A stretch of 49,457 nt of DNA from an uncultured Clostridia bacterium (GTDB taxonomy: Bacteria; Bacillota; Clostridia; UBA1381). The notes below the pieces were generated by a model. The model did no database searches and was not told the DNA's origin. It saw only the letters and a program-made list of their open reading frames with translations. How positions within the stretch are numbered: position 1 is the first letter of the stretch; each line of letters starts with the position of its first letter. The position numbers were made by a program, and so were the translations under genes. This document shows positions 1 to 7,211 of the stretch, piece after piece. The DNA lies in contig CAKSQL010000020.1 in assembly GCA_934486735.1 (NCBI GenBank), forward strand, positions 1 through 49,457, written 5' to 3'.

Positions 1-367
1 GCCCATATTTTTAAAGAGGAGATGGGCTAATGTGTATGGTTTAGTATTAAAAGAACGGTGTGGAACTGACGGACTTGAAAAATTGTTGACCCACCTCGCT
101 TTATGGAGAGCAATATAAAGGATATTGTTGAAACAATCTGAGAGCAGCATAAAAGTTTGCGCAAATATAATGGTAATTTACACAAAAAATACGAAAGACC
201 ATTGCCTTTTTTGTGTTTTTTGTGTATAATATAAATATACACCTTAGGAATATTGATTTAAAACTTGCGACGGATTGAATTGAAGTTTTATAGTCAGAAA
301 ATCATATTAAATATAATTGTGAAGCTGAGGATAGACTGCTTTATAAAAACAGGGAGAAGGTGAACAA
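1..367. other. Left-edge intergenic region with promoter
   Basis: No convincing gene was found here. The first 27 bases form a weak hairpin (GCCCAT at 1-6 with ATGGGC at 22-27). The only other notable element is the + strand promoter at 202-230. The 71-codon minus-strand frame at 27-242 has no recognisable motif and runs through that promoter, so it is not called. The 5' untranslated leader of the first gene would be about 130 nt and AT-rich. Confidence 0.6.
202..230 (+). promoter_or_regulatory. Sigma-A-type promoter
   Basis: TTGCCT (202-207), a 17-nt spacer and a perfect TATAAT (225-230). It faces the gene starting at 368 and probably drives the run of four co-oriented genes up to 2718, whose gaps are 5 to 30 nt. 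The -35 box is imperfect but the spacing and -10 box are canonical. Confidence 0.6.
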
Positions 368-841
368 GTGAAACTGATATTCAAACAAAGACTGTTTTCC
401 TGGTTTGACAGCTATGATATTTATGATGAAAATGGGAAAACGCTGTATACAGTAAAAGGACAGTTGGCGTGGGGGCATTGTCTGAAAATTTTTGATTCGG
501 CAGGCAACGAGATTGGAACGGTAAAACAGAGAGTATTAACATTCCTACCGAAATTTGAACTGTATTTAAAAGGTCAATACATAGGCTGTATATATAAGGA
601 GCTTTCATTTTTAAAACCAAAATATAATATTGATTACAACGGCTGGAAAGTGCAAGGGGATTTTTTTGAATGGGATTACGATATTCTGAACCAATCAGGA
701 ATACAGATAGCAAAAGTATCGAAAGAACTTCTCAAGCTTACAGATACCTATGTAATTGACGTTATAAATCCGAGAGATGCGCTTTGCGCGTTGATGCTTG
801 TTTTAGCAATCGACGCTGAAAAATGCTCAAGGAATAATTAA
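368..841 (+). CDS. LURP-one-related / tubby-C-like family protein
   Basis: A 157-residue protein of the LURP-one-related (YxjI-like) family, which folds as a tubby-like beta barrel. It shows the family's pattern of alternating short strands with repeated 'Y/F-D-x-x-G' turns: YDIYDENGKTLYTVKG near 17-32, IFDSAGNEIGTVKQ near 41-54, and YDILNQSGIQIAKVSKE near 104-120. It then ends in a hydrophobic helix (ALCALMLVLAIDAEKC). The role of bacterial members is not established; membrane or phospholipid association is a common guess. The start is a GTG preceded by AGAAGG about 9 nt upstream. It is the first gene after the promoter at 202-230. The family call is fairly sure, the function unknown. Confidence 0.75.
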   Translation: MKLIFKQRLFSWFDSYDIYDENGKTLYTVKGQLAWGHCLKIFDSAGNEIGTVKQRVLTFLPKFELYLKGQYIGCIYKELSFLKPKYNIDYNGWKVQGDFFEWDYDILNQSGIQIAKVSKELLKLTDTYVIDVINPRDALCALMLVLAIDAEKCSRNN

Positions 842-856
842 TAGGAGATATGCTCT

Positions 857-1225
857 ATGAAAACGAGGCGGGATATAATTGAATATTGTTTGTCGCTTAA
901 TGATGCCTATGAGGATTATCCGTTTCACGACTTCAACTGGACGGTTATGCGGCATAAGGGAAACAAAAAGATGTTTGCTGCAATTTATGAGCATATGGGC
1001 TGTATTTGGATAAATGTTAAATGTGATCCGAGCCTTACATATATGTTGAGAAGCGCCTTTGAGTCGGTTGTTCCTGCATATCATATGAATAAATATCATT
1101 GGAATTCAATTATACTTGACGGAACAGTGCCGGATGATGATATTAAAAATATGATTGTGGACAGCTTTGATTTGACAAAACCAAAAACTATGAAAAATAA
1201 TAAATTAACTAAGAATAAGGAGTAA
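857..1225 (+). CDS. MmcQ/YjbR family protein
   Basis: A 122-residue member of the MmcQ/YjbR family (CyaY-like fold, often annotated as DNA-binding). Recognisable blocks are the N-terminal 'YEDYPF', the central 'MRHKGNKKMFAAIYE', the strand 'IWINVKCDPSL', and the C-terminal 'PAYHMNKYHWNSIILDG' followed by a helix of the form 'DDDIKNMIVDSFDL'. The biological role of the family is poorly known. The ATG has an AGGAGA site 9-10 nt upstream. It follows the LURP-like gene by 15 nt and precedes the next ATG by 5 nt, so the genes are probably co-transcribed. Confidence 0.85.
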   Translation: MKTRRDIIEYCLSLNDAYEDYPFHDFNWTVMRHKGNKKMFAAIYEHMGCIWINVKCDPSLTYMLRSAFESVVPAYHMNKYHWNSIILDGTVPDDDIKNMIVDSFDLTKPKTMKNNKLTKNKE

Positions 1226-1230
1226 AGATT

Positions 1231-1623
1231 ATGGAAAGAGTATGTAAATTTTTGAAAGATGCAAAAACATATTATTTGGCAACGGTTGACGGAGACAAAC
1301 CGAAGGTTCGACCTTTCGGAACGGCTCATATATTTGATGGCAGGCTCTATATTCAGACAGGCAAGAAAAAAGCTGTGTCGGAGCAGATAAAGAAAAATCC
1401 GAATGTAGAGATATGTGCAATGAACGGAGAAGACTGGCTCAGAGTGTCGGGCGAACTTGTTGAGGACGACCGCAGAGAGGCAAGAGTTTCAATGCTTGAA
1501 GCATATCCGGAACTTAAAGCGCTTTATGATCCTGATGACAGGAATACACAGGTGTTCTATTTTAAGAACGCAAAAGCAGTGTTTTCGTCGTTTACAAAGC
1601 CGGAGGAAACAGTGGAGTTTTAA
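1231..1623 (+). CDS. Pyridoxamine 5'-phosphate oxidase-fold protein
   Basis: A 130-residue single-domain split-barrel flavoprotein of the PNPOx-like family. The diagnostic stretch is 'YYLATVDGDKPKVRPFG' (14-30), then 'LYIQTGKKKAVSEQIKKNP' and 'WLRVSGELVEDD' (72-83). These small proteins bind FMN or F420-like cofactors and reduce varied substrates, so the substrate cannot be named and true pyridoxine oxidase activity is unlikely at this length. The ATG is preceded by AAGGAG. It starts 5 nt after the MmcQ-like stop. Confidence 0.85.
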   Translation: MERVCKFLKDAKTYYLATVDGDKPKVRPFGTAHIFDGRLYIQTGKKKAVSEQIKKNPNVEICAMNGEDWLRVSGELVEDDRREARVSMLEAYPELKALYDPDDRNTQVFYFKNAKAVFSSFTKPEETVEF

Positions 1624-1653
1624 AGTTAGTGTGCTATGAAAGGAGATTAACAT

Positions 1654-2718
1654 ATGTATCAAGATCCTTTTAAAGAATATATTAAACAGTCTGAGCCGAG
1701 CAAAAAGTACAAAGGTTATGCGTGGAGTACGGCAATAGGATTGCAGGCTGTTGACGGACTTGAGCCGTCTGAGCATTTGGTGCAGACAGCTATTGAAAAT
1801 ATTGAAGGCAATATTTCAATGGCGGATGCCGAAAAAAGAATAGAAAGCTATTATGCGGCAAATCCAAACCGGAATAATGATGACAGAACCGAGGAGGCCG
1901 ATAAGGTTTCTGTTCGTATCGCCGCTATTCTTTCCGAAAAAGCATTCACATTTTCGCCCAGCGAATATATTGGAATTCACAGAAGGTTGTTTTTGGGAAT
2001 TTACAAGCACGCCGGCAAAATTCGTGATTATAACATAACCAAAAAGGAATGGGTGCTTGACGGTGCTACAGTTCTTTACGGCAATGCAGCAGAACTTCGC
2101 CAGACTTTGGAATACGATTTTGAGCAGGAAAAAAAGTTTAGTTATAAAGGACTTTCGACAGACGAGATTATAGAGCATCTTGCGTTCTTTATATCAAGAC
2201 TGTGGCAAATTCACATTTTCGGAGAAGGAAACACAAGGACAACGGCAGTATTTTTTATTAAGTATTTGCGTTCATTGGGTTATGACGCAACAAATGATAT
2301 TTTTGCTGAAAATGCGTGGTATTTCAGGAATGCTCTTGTCAGAGCGAATTATACAGACTTAAAAAATGACATTCATGAAACTACTGTTTATCTTGAAAGA
2401 TTTATAAGAAATCTGCTTCTGGATGAGAATAACGAGTTAAAAAACAGATATTTGCATATCAATCATCTTTTTGAAGAAAATGCAGATAAAAAAGCGGAAA
2501 TAAATGCAGGTATAAATGCGGAAATAAAAATATCAGAAAAGCAGAAAAAAATCATTTTGATGCTGAAAGAAAATCCGTATTGTACGATTAAAGAAATATC
2601 GGATAACCTCGACGTTAATCACAGCACTGTGGAAAGAAATATAAAAAAACTACGAGAAAACGGAATTATTGAAAGAGTCGGTGCCAAAAAAGACGGCAAA
2701 TGGATTGTAAAAATCTAA
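1654..2718 (+). CDS. Fic family protein with C-terminal winged helix
   Basis: A 354-residue Fic-domain protein, predicted to transfer AMP or another phosphate-containing group to a protein hydroxyl. The catalytic loop HIFGEGNTR lies at 187-195, with catalytic His187 and the acidic metal ligand Glu191. The family's frequent second arginine three residues after the loop is absent (TTA instead). Near the N-terminus, 'TAIENIEGN' (45-53) resembles the (S/T)xxxE(G/N) inhibitory helix of self-restrained class II Fic proteins. The last ~55 residues form a helix-turn-helix/winged helix ('TIKEISDNLDVNHSTVERN'), typical of Fic-wHTH proteins that may regulate their own gene. AAAGGAG precedes the ATG. The target is unknown and no antitoxin gene is adjacent. 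Confidence 0.92.
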   Translation: MYQDPFKEYIKQSEPSKKYKGYAWSTAIGLQAVDGLEPSEHLVQTAIENIEGNISMADAEKRIESYYAANPNRNNDDRTEEADKVSVRIAAILSEKAFTFSPSEYIGIHRRLFLGIYKHAGKIRDYNITKKEWVLDGATVLYGNAAELRQTLEYDFEQEKKFSYKGLSTDEIIEHLAFFISRLWQIHIFGEGNTRTTAVFFIKYLRSLGYDATNDIFAENAWYFRNALVRANYTDLKNDIHETTVYLERFIRNLLLDENNELKNRYLHINHLFEENADKKAEINAGINAEIKISEKQKKIILMLKENPYCTIKEISDNLDVNHSTVERNIKKLRENGIIERVGAKKDGKWIVKI

Positions 2719-2732
2719 AGAGAGAATTATCA

Positions 2733-2886
2733 ATGGATTTGGAAAATGTGATGTATCCGAGATTACGGCTGGCATACTCCCGAACAGTTTAAAATACATT
2801 GCGGAACTGAACATTTTAATGCTCTCGAAAACGTAGCAGAGATGTATGTGGCAAAGAATTGGGACAAATTTAAGGTCGAGCATTAA
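2733..2886 (+). pseudogene. Fragment of an unidentified small protein, frameshifted
   Basis: An ATG at 2733 opens a short frame (MDLENVMYP). A shift of one base then leads into a well-formed stretch from 2761 to the TAA at 2884-2886 (DYGWHTPEQFKIHCG... ending NWDKFKVEH), 41 residues that read like the C-terminus of a real protein. Before that stretch its own frame is closed by a TGA. I do not recognise the family. It follows the Fic stop by 14 nt, so it could once have been the next gene in the operon. Confidence 0.4.
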
Positions 2887-2964
2887 ATAAAGGAGATGTG
2901 TGGACGGTAGTGGATCAAACGGTGATTATAGCAATTAATTCGGGAGTTGGCTTACGGATGATAG

Positions 2965-3099
2965 GGAAATACAGGACACTATGTGAAAGAGTTCTCAGAG
3001 GCTATGAAGTTTATGGACGAAATTGAGACATACGAGTATATAGAAAGACACGGACTTGAAAAGATATCATCTGTAAGTAAAATTAATTTTACGGCATAA
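2965..3099 (+). pseudogene. Fragment of an unidentified protein C-terminus
   Basis: Open for 44 codons directly after an in-frame TAG, ending at TAA 3097-3099. The sequence has strong amphipathic helix character (HYVKEFSEAMKFMDEIETYE...) and coding-like composition. It has no credible start with a ribosome binding site, although an internal ATG is present. I cannot assign a family. It is best read as the tail of a deleted gene, perhaps from the same decayed element as its neighbours. Confidence 0.35.
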
Positions 3100-3292
3100 A
3101 CACAGAAAAAACTTTCACACGCCCAAATAACCGCCCATGTTCAATTTGCTTTATGAGCAGTATATCATATCCCATAGCGTTAGCGCTGATGTTTTCAACG
3201 ATCTCCGGATTTGTAATTTTGCTTAACGCTGTAATGTATTTTGACAACAGAAGAGAACCGCCGATGTCAATAATAACGGAACGAGGATATTC
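3089..3292 (-). pseudogene. Remnant of a ParM/StbA-like actin-family protein
   Basis: On the minus strand, 67 codons are open between a TAA at 3293-3295 and the TAA at 3089-3091. The text contains 'VIIDIGGSLLL' followed about 20 residues later by 'PEIVENISANAMGYDIL'. These resemble the 'FVGGGxxLL' and 'DIxANAxGYExL' blocks near the C-terminus of ParM/StbA-type plasmid-segregation actin-like ATPases. In a neighbouring frame the upstream text (GDAQSVKNI) also looks coding, suggesting a frameshift. No start or ATP-binding N-terminus remains. This would be a relic of a plasmid or integrative element. Confidence 0.45.
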
Positions 3293-3447
3293 TTAACAGA
3301 TTGGGCATCACCATTAAATTTCGATATGAACTTCAAAGCTTAGACGCTTTGGAAGTGCATATTAATCCTCATATGCAACTACATTTAGTTACAATACTAT
3401 TTTTACAGCTTTTGTCAATACCTTTATGCAATTTGATTTATAAATCA

Positions 3448-3489
3448 AAAACAACCACAGCCGTTTCACTACGCAGCTAAGGTTGTTTT
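3448..3489 (-). terminator. Intrinsic terminator of the acidic-sugar operon
   Basis: A 9-bp stem (AAAACAACC at 3448-3456 with GGTTGTTTT at 3481-3489) just downstream of the acetyltransferase stop. On the minus strand it runs into a T-rich tract (GGTTGTTTTTG). A perfect 18-base palindrome (3432-3449) abuts it. The + strand side is also U-rich, so bidirectional action is possible. Confidence 0.7.
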
Positions 3490-3494
3490 ATTCG

Positions 3495-4391
3495 TTATTT
3501 CCTTTTAAATATCTTTTCCGCGTCCACGCACGACCATTCGGCGACATCCAATCTGCCGCAGCCGTCGAGATACTCCTTTGTGACAACCTCGCCCTGTGGC
3601 AGCACTGTCGGCTCGTTTGTCTCATTATCGATCGCAAACATATTATACGTTACCGCGTAATTATCGACAAACAAATGTATCAAATCACGCATATAATGCA
3701 CGCGCGTCACCGCGTTGCCTATCGACGAAATTTTCACCTTCCCGGCTTTTTCGAGCATAAGCCCCGCCCTATTGAAGTCATGCGGAAACGAGTAATACTC
3801 CCCGTTCCCGTTCGGCTTGGGCTGATAATCTGTCAGAACCGCGTCGGACAGGCTTCCGTCCGCCTTGCGAATCCGCGCCCTCTTTTCAATCATATGCCTG
3901 TCCTTGACATTCAAAAGATACTCCGCAAAATGGTGCGTTGTCGAATTGACCCATGTCACGCCCAGGAGGATAACTTTTGCATTCAGCCCCAAAAGCTTGC
4001 CGAAAGAGCTGTCGATATCGAACACGCTCAGATACGGGTCCACATCGGTTACAAGCTCGGCATTTTTGCCGACCGCGCTGAAGCTGTGGCGGAACGCGAT
4101 ACTTCTTTTTGCGCCCTCCGACGTCCTTATCGCCTCGCTGATTGCGCCCATTTCCGACTTATCATTAATCGGGTCGATAATCGGATTTTCCTCCTTTTCA
4201 TGTGCAAAGCAGAACGCCGGTGCGGCAACCGTTCCCTCCGCGCCGACCACATCGATAAGCGCCTTTGCGACGGTATTTGCTCCGCCCTCCACAAATCCTA
4301 TCGGCGTCATCGCCGAGTGAATCAGCACCGTATCGCCGCTTTCTATCCCGGCTTTTTTAAAGCCTGCCGTCAAATCATCATAAGTAACCAT
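3495..4391 (-). CDS. AAC(3)-family N-acetyltransferase
   Basis: A 298-residue protein of the aminoglycoside 3-N-acetyltransferase fold (acetyl-CoA-dependent). Family blocks are 'VLIHSAMTPIGFVEGG' near the N-terminus, 'AFRHSFSAVGKNAE' around 100, and 'KVILLGVTWVNSTTHHFAEY' around 140-158. Length is slightly above the usual 260-280. AAC(3) enzymes acetylate an amino group on an aminocyclitol, but many chromosomal members have other substrates. Its position 14 nt after an N-acetylneuraminate-lyase-family gene, with a sialidase-fold and a glycosidase-like gene upstream, argues for an amino-sugar substrate rather than drug resistance (inference). GAGGAGAAG precedes the ATG. It is the last gene before the terminator at 3448-3489. 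Confidence 0.85.
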   Translation of the reverse strand: MVTYDDLTAGFKKAGIESGDTVLIHSAMTPIGFVEGGANTVAKALIDVVGAEGTVAAPAFCFAHEKEENPIIDPINDKSEMGAISEAIRTSEGAKRSIAFRHSFSAVGKNAELVTDVDPYLSVFDIDSSFGKLLGLNAKVILLGVTWVNSTTHHFAEYLLNVKDRHMIEKRARIRKADGSLSDAVLTDYQPKPNGNGEYYSFPHDFNRAGLMLEKAGKVKISSIGNAVTRVHYMRDLIHLFVDNYAVTYNMFAIDNETNEPTVLPQGEVVTKEYLDGCGRLDVAEWSCVDAEKIFKRK

Positions 4392-4405
4392 GGCTATCTT
4401 CTCCT

Positions 4406-5290
4406 CTATTTTATCTCATTTGCAAACTCGGTCTTTAAAAGCTCGTCTATTATGCTCTTTGCCTCGGCGGCATCGGGAATTTTCGACGGTGCAACGGTAT
4501 GTCCCACATCGATTCCGAGTGCGGTGAGCGGCAATTTCCAATAGGCAAAATTATGATTATACCGGAGCAGCAGCTCTATCACACGGTTAAGTTTATTCTG
4601 ACACTTCCGCGCCGCCGGCACGTCTTTGCCGACAAAATTATCATAAATTCCGCACGCCGTCCGCGGCATTATATTATACGTGCTGCCGATTGCGCCGTCC
4701 GCGCCCATTGCAAGCCCTGCGAGCATGCACTCGTCCGGTCCGTTCAAGAGCCTGAACTCCTCCCCGGTCGCTGCTTTTATCTGCTCAAACAGGTGATAGT
4801 TCGGGATTGTCAGCTTTATGCCGCAGATATTGTCGATTTTTGTCAGCTTTTTGACAAATTCCATGATGTCGCAATTCAGAACGGGGGTTATGTACGCAAG
4901 CAGCGGCGCTTTAGATTTTTTTGCCAACAGCTTGTAATATTCGAGCGTTTCCTCCGCCGAGTAATATGGCGTGAGCGACGGCGGTAGCGACGATATCGCG
5001 TCGACGCCCACCATGTTGGCATGCTCCAAAAGCTCCAGCGTGTCCTCCAGATGCCCCGCGCCGACATGCGCAATTATCTCGAATCCGTCCTGCTTTGACT
5101 TGACTGTTTCAAGCATCTGCATGCGCGTTCTGTTTGGCAGAACCACGCACTCGCCCGTTCCGCCGCCGACATAAAATCCGCGCACACCGCCCTTGATATC
5201 ATAATCGATCAGCTTGTTCACGCTGTCCTTTAAAACATTCAAATTTTCATCGTACAGCGAAAAAATCGCACTATAAATTCCTTTTAACAT
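4406..5290 (-). CDS. nanA: N-acetylneuraminate lyase / DHDPS-family aldolase
   Basis: A 294-residue class I aldolase of the dihydrodipicolinate synthase/N-acetylneuraminate lyase superfamily. Visible features are 'GFYVGGGTGE' (pyruvate-binding region), 'PLLAYITPVL' with the catalytic tyrosine, 'NICGIKLTIPN' with the Schiff-base lysine, and 'GADGAIGSTYNIMP'. The last is characteristic of sialic acid lyases rather than of DapA. Predicted reaction: cleavage of a nonulosonic acid such as Neu5Ac to pyruvate and an N-acetyl-hexosamine. The ATG at 5290 was chosen over one 12 codons upstream because AGAAGGG sits 9 nt before it. It lies between the GH67-like gene (14-nt gap) and the acetyltransferase. 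No nanE, nanK or transporter is nearby, so the exact sugar is unsure. Confidence 0.75.
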   Translation of the reverse strand: MLKGIYSAIFSLYDENLNVLKDSVNKLIDYDIKGGVRGFYVGGGTGECVVLPNRTRMQMLETVKSKQDGFEIIAHVGAGHLEDTLELLEHANMVGVDAISSLPPSLTPYYSAEETLEYYKLLAKKSKAPLLAYITPVLNCDIMEFVKKLTKIDNICGIKLTIPNYHLFEQIKAATGEEFRLLNGPDECMLAGLAMGADGAIGSTYNIMPRTACGIYDNFVGKDVPAARKCQNKLNRVIELLLRYNHNFAYWKLPLTALGIDVGHTVAPSKIPDAAEAKSIIDELLKTEFANEIK

Positions 5291-5304
5291 GTTAATAACC
5301 CTTC

Positions 5305-6918
5305 TTATCCAAGATTTTCCCTGCAATATTTAATCGTGTCGCCCAGTCCGCGGTGCTTTTCCTCAAAAATGTAATCGTCAAAATATCCCGTTGCCGCGTT
5401 TTTATCCTGCAAAAGTTCATCAAAATCCGCCCACGCCTTGTCGTACTCTGCGAGCAGCTCGGGCATATGCTCATTTTTGCGGCACTTGGCAAATATATGA
5501 AAACTGACATTGATTATCCGATAAAATCTCAATCCGTACTCAATGCTGCACATGATAAAATCGCGCAAATCCTTATCCGCAAACTCGATTTTTGCAAAAT
5601 CCGCCTTAATTTCCTCCCAAATTTTCACTGAAAGCTCCTTTTCCTCCAGTGCGGCATCCACAAGGTCATTTTTCTCCAAATAGTCGAAAACCTTGCTCAG
5701 CTCGCACTGCAAGCCGGCGATGCGGTCGTCTCTTATCCAGTTCGCGCAGGGCATAAGGCTCTCGTTAAGCGACAGGTCGTACGGCGTGATATATCTCCCA
5801 TGCAGCACCGCGTCGGGCACTTTTTTGCAAAGCGCATGAAATTTTTCCGCGTTCACGCTGTCGAGTCCCATTTTCTTTTTGGCAAACTCTGCGAATATTT
5901 CGTCCTCGCTCCTGCTCGTGTCGGCGGCGTACCGGCTTATCACATAAGCATTTATCGCGCACCAGAACTCATTTTTTATATACGGTCCGTTCCATCCTCC
6001 GCCGCGCGTCCAGGTATAAATTCCGCAGAACAGCGGATTATCCGCAAAGTCTTTCAGCCCCAATTTAACGCTGTTTTCCGAAAATCCGTTGATGATTCCG
6101 TCCGCCACGTACATCGGATACGCGCCCTTGCCCTCGTATTCGCGCTGGCACTGCACCTCTATGACCTGCCGATGCTGCCCCTCGCCGATGCATGGGTTGA
6201 ATTTTACATGCCTCCAAAAGTCGAGCGCGGTGTGCTTGATTGAGAAAATCAGCTTATCGTGCGGCTCGATCTTGCCTGTCACTTCCAAATAATAGTCTTT
6301 GTCGGCATGAAATTTGTCCGGGAAGCAGTCCCACGTTCTGAAAATCAGATACTTGCCGCGCTTTTGGCAGATCTCCTCACGCAGGAAGTTGATCAGCTCG
6401 ACAAATGTCTTTATTTCGTTTTCGCGCTCGCCGTACTCCACCGCCCCGTTTCCGACATGGTACGGCGTGTCGTGCAGGTAGGTTTCGCCCACGCGGATGA
6501 TAAGTCCGTCCAGGGGATATTTTCCAAACAGTTCGTCAAATAAAATCCTATGCAATTCCTTTGTTTTTTCCTTAAATATTGAAATCCGACCCTTTTCGTC
6601 GCAAATTTCGTCATGATATTCCTCAACCAGCCGCCGCGGCAGGACAAATAAATCCATGTGACACATCGTCATAAGTCCGGCGTCGTGCGCCGGGAATATC
6701 TCATTGTCCGAAATCTGCTGCGCCTCTTTGAGCCACTCGCGCGCGCCCTTGTCGGCGAAATAGTCCTTTCCGAGCGTTTCGAATGAGATTGCGGTGTCGT
6801 TGTGCTTGAAAACCTGCGTGTTGTAGCCGTATTCCACAAGCTTTTTCGGGTTTCGGAAAGCCGATTTTGTTCTTTCTTCACCCGGGTTGTCATGCACCAT
6901 ATCCATTAAAAGTTCCAT
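5305..6918 (-). CDS. Glycoside hydrolase family 67-like protein
   Basis: About 537 residues. The most telling region is 'EVQCQREYEGKGAYPMYVADG' (split here: EVQCQREYEGKG, then AYPMYVADG), which matches the 'E-x-Q-x-x-x-EY-x-G' strand of GH67 alpha-glucuronidases. Nearby are 'YLIFRTWDCFPDKFH' and 'GIYTWTRGGGWNGPYI', consistent with a TIM-barrel hydrolase active site. There is no signal peptide, so it would act in the cytoplasm. True GH67 enzymes remove 4-O-methyl-glucuronic acid from xylo-oligosaccharides; this one is divergent and shorter (usual length ~670-730) and may act on another acidic sugar. The ATG at 6918 has AAAGGAAA upstream; the open frame continues upstream to 7074 without a better start. 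A 293-nt gap with a terminator-like hairpin separates it from the sialidase-fold gene. Confidence 0.6.
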   Translation of the reverse strand: MELLMDMVHDNPGEERTKSAFRNPKKLVEYGYNTQVFKHNDTAISFETLGKDYFADKGAREWLKEAQQISDNEIFPAHDAGLMTMCHMDLFVLPRRLVEEYHDEICDEKGRISIFKEKTKELHRILFDELFGKYPLDGLIIRVGETYLHDTPYHVGNGAVEYGERENEIKTFVELINFLREEICQKRGKYLIFRTWDCFPDKFHADKDYYLEVTGKIEPHDKLIFSIKHTALDFWRHVKFNPCIGEGQHRQVIEVQCQREYEGKGAYPMYVADGIINGFSENSVKLGLKDFADNPLFCGIYTWTRGGGWNGPYIKNEFWCAINAYVISRYAADTSRSEDEIFAEFAKKKMGLDSVNAEKFHALCKKVPDAVLHGRYITPYDLSLNESLMPCANWIRDDRIAGLQCELSKVFDYLEKNDLVDAALEEKELSVKIWEEIKADFAKIEFADKDLRDFIMCSIEYGLRFYRIINVSFHIFAKCRKNEHMPELLAEYDKAWADFDELLQDKNAATGYFDDYIFEEKHRGLGDTIKYCRENLG

Positions 6919-7071
6919 TTTTTCACTGTTTCCTTTCGTCATAAAAATCGAGTCAAATGTTGCGAAATCAAGCCCTATCCGAAGAAAAGCAATCCGACTC
7001 TGCCTGAAAAGACATAATTTCAGGCGGTTTGTCGTCTTTGAAAGGTGCTGCTCCTCACTAAAATTCTCGTT

Positions 7072-7105
7072 CAAAATTCTGTCCTTTTCATGTCGCAGAA
7101 TTTTG
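7072..7105. repeat. Perfect 10-bp inverted repeat
   Basis: CAAAATTCTG at 7072-7081 and its exact reverse complement at 7096-7105, separated by 14 nt. It lies in the 293-nt gap before the GH67-like gene. It could be an RNA hairpin or a dimeric repressor operator; the sequence does not decide. Confidence 0.6.
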
Positions 7106-7133
7106 AGAGCGTTAATTTTTGATTTTACAAGGC

Positions 7134-7163
7134 AAAAACGGAGGTAATCTCCGGCGGATTACC
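7134..7163 (-). terminator. Intercistronic terminator-like hairpin
   Basis: On the minus strand GGTAATC and GATTACC form a perfect 7-bp stem (7157-7163 with 7143-7149). A few bases later comes TTTTT (7134-7140 region). An alternative CGGA/TCCG stem sits directly before the T-run. It lies about 50 nt after the sialidase-fold stop, so it may lower expression of the three downstream genes relative to the first. Confidence 0.45.
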
Positions 7164-7211
7164 GAGTATTCAATAAAAGCGAAAATTCACCTTTCAAAAT
7201 CTGAGTTCGGA

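Noticed and set aside
27..242. 71-codon minus-strand ORF at the left edge
   Set aside because: No motif and it lies over a + strand promoter.
3483..4544. 353-codon + strand ORF
   Set aside because: It is antisense to the AAC(3)-fold gene, which has clear family motifs; the + frame has none.
5305..7074. Longer N-terminus for the GH67-like gene (589 residues)
   Set aside because: The extra 52 residues come from the repeat/hairpin-rich gap; AAAGGAAA fits the ATG at 6918.
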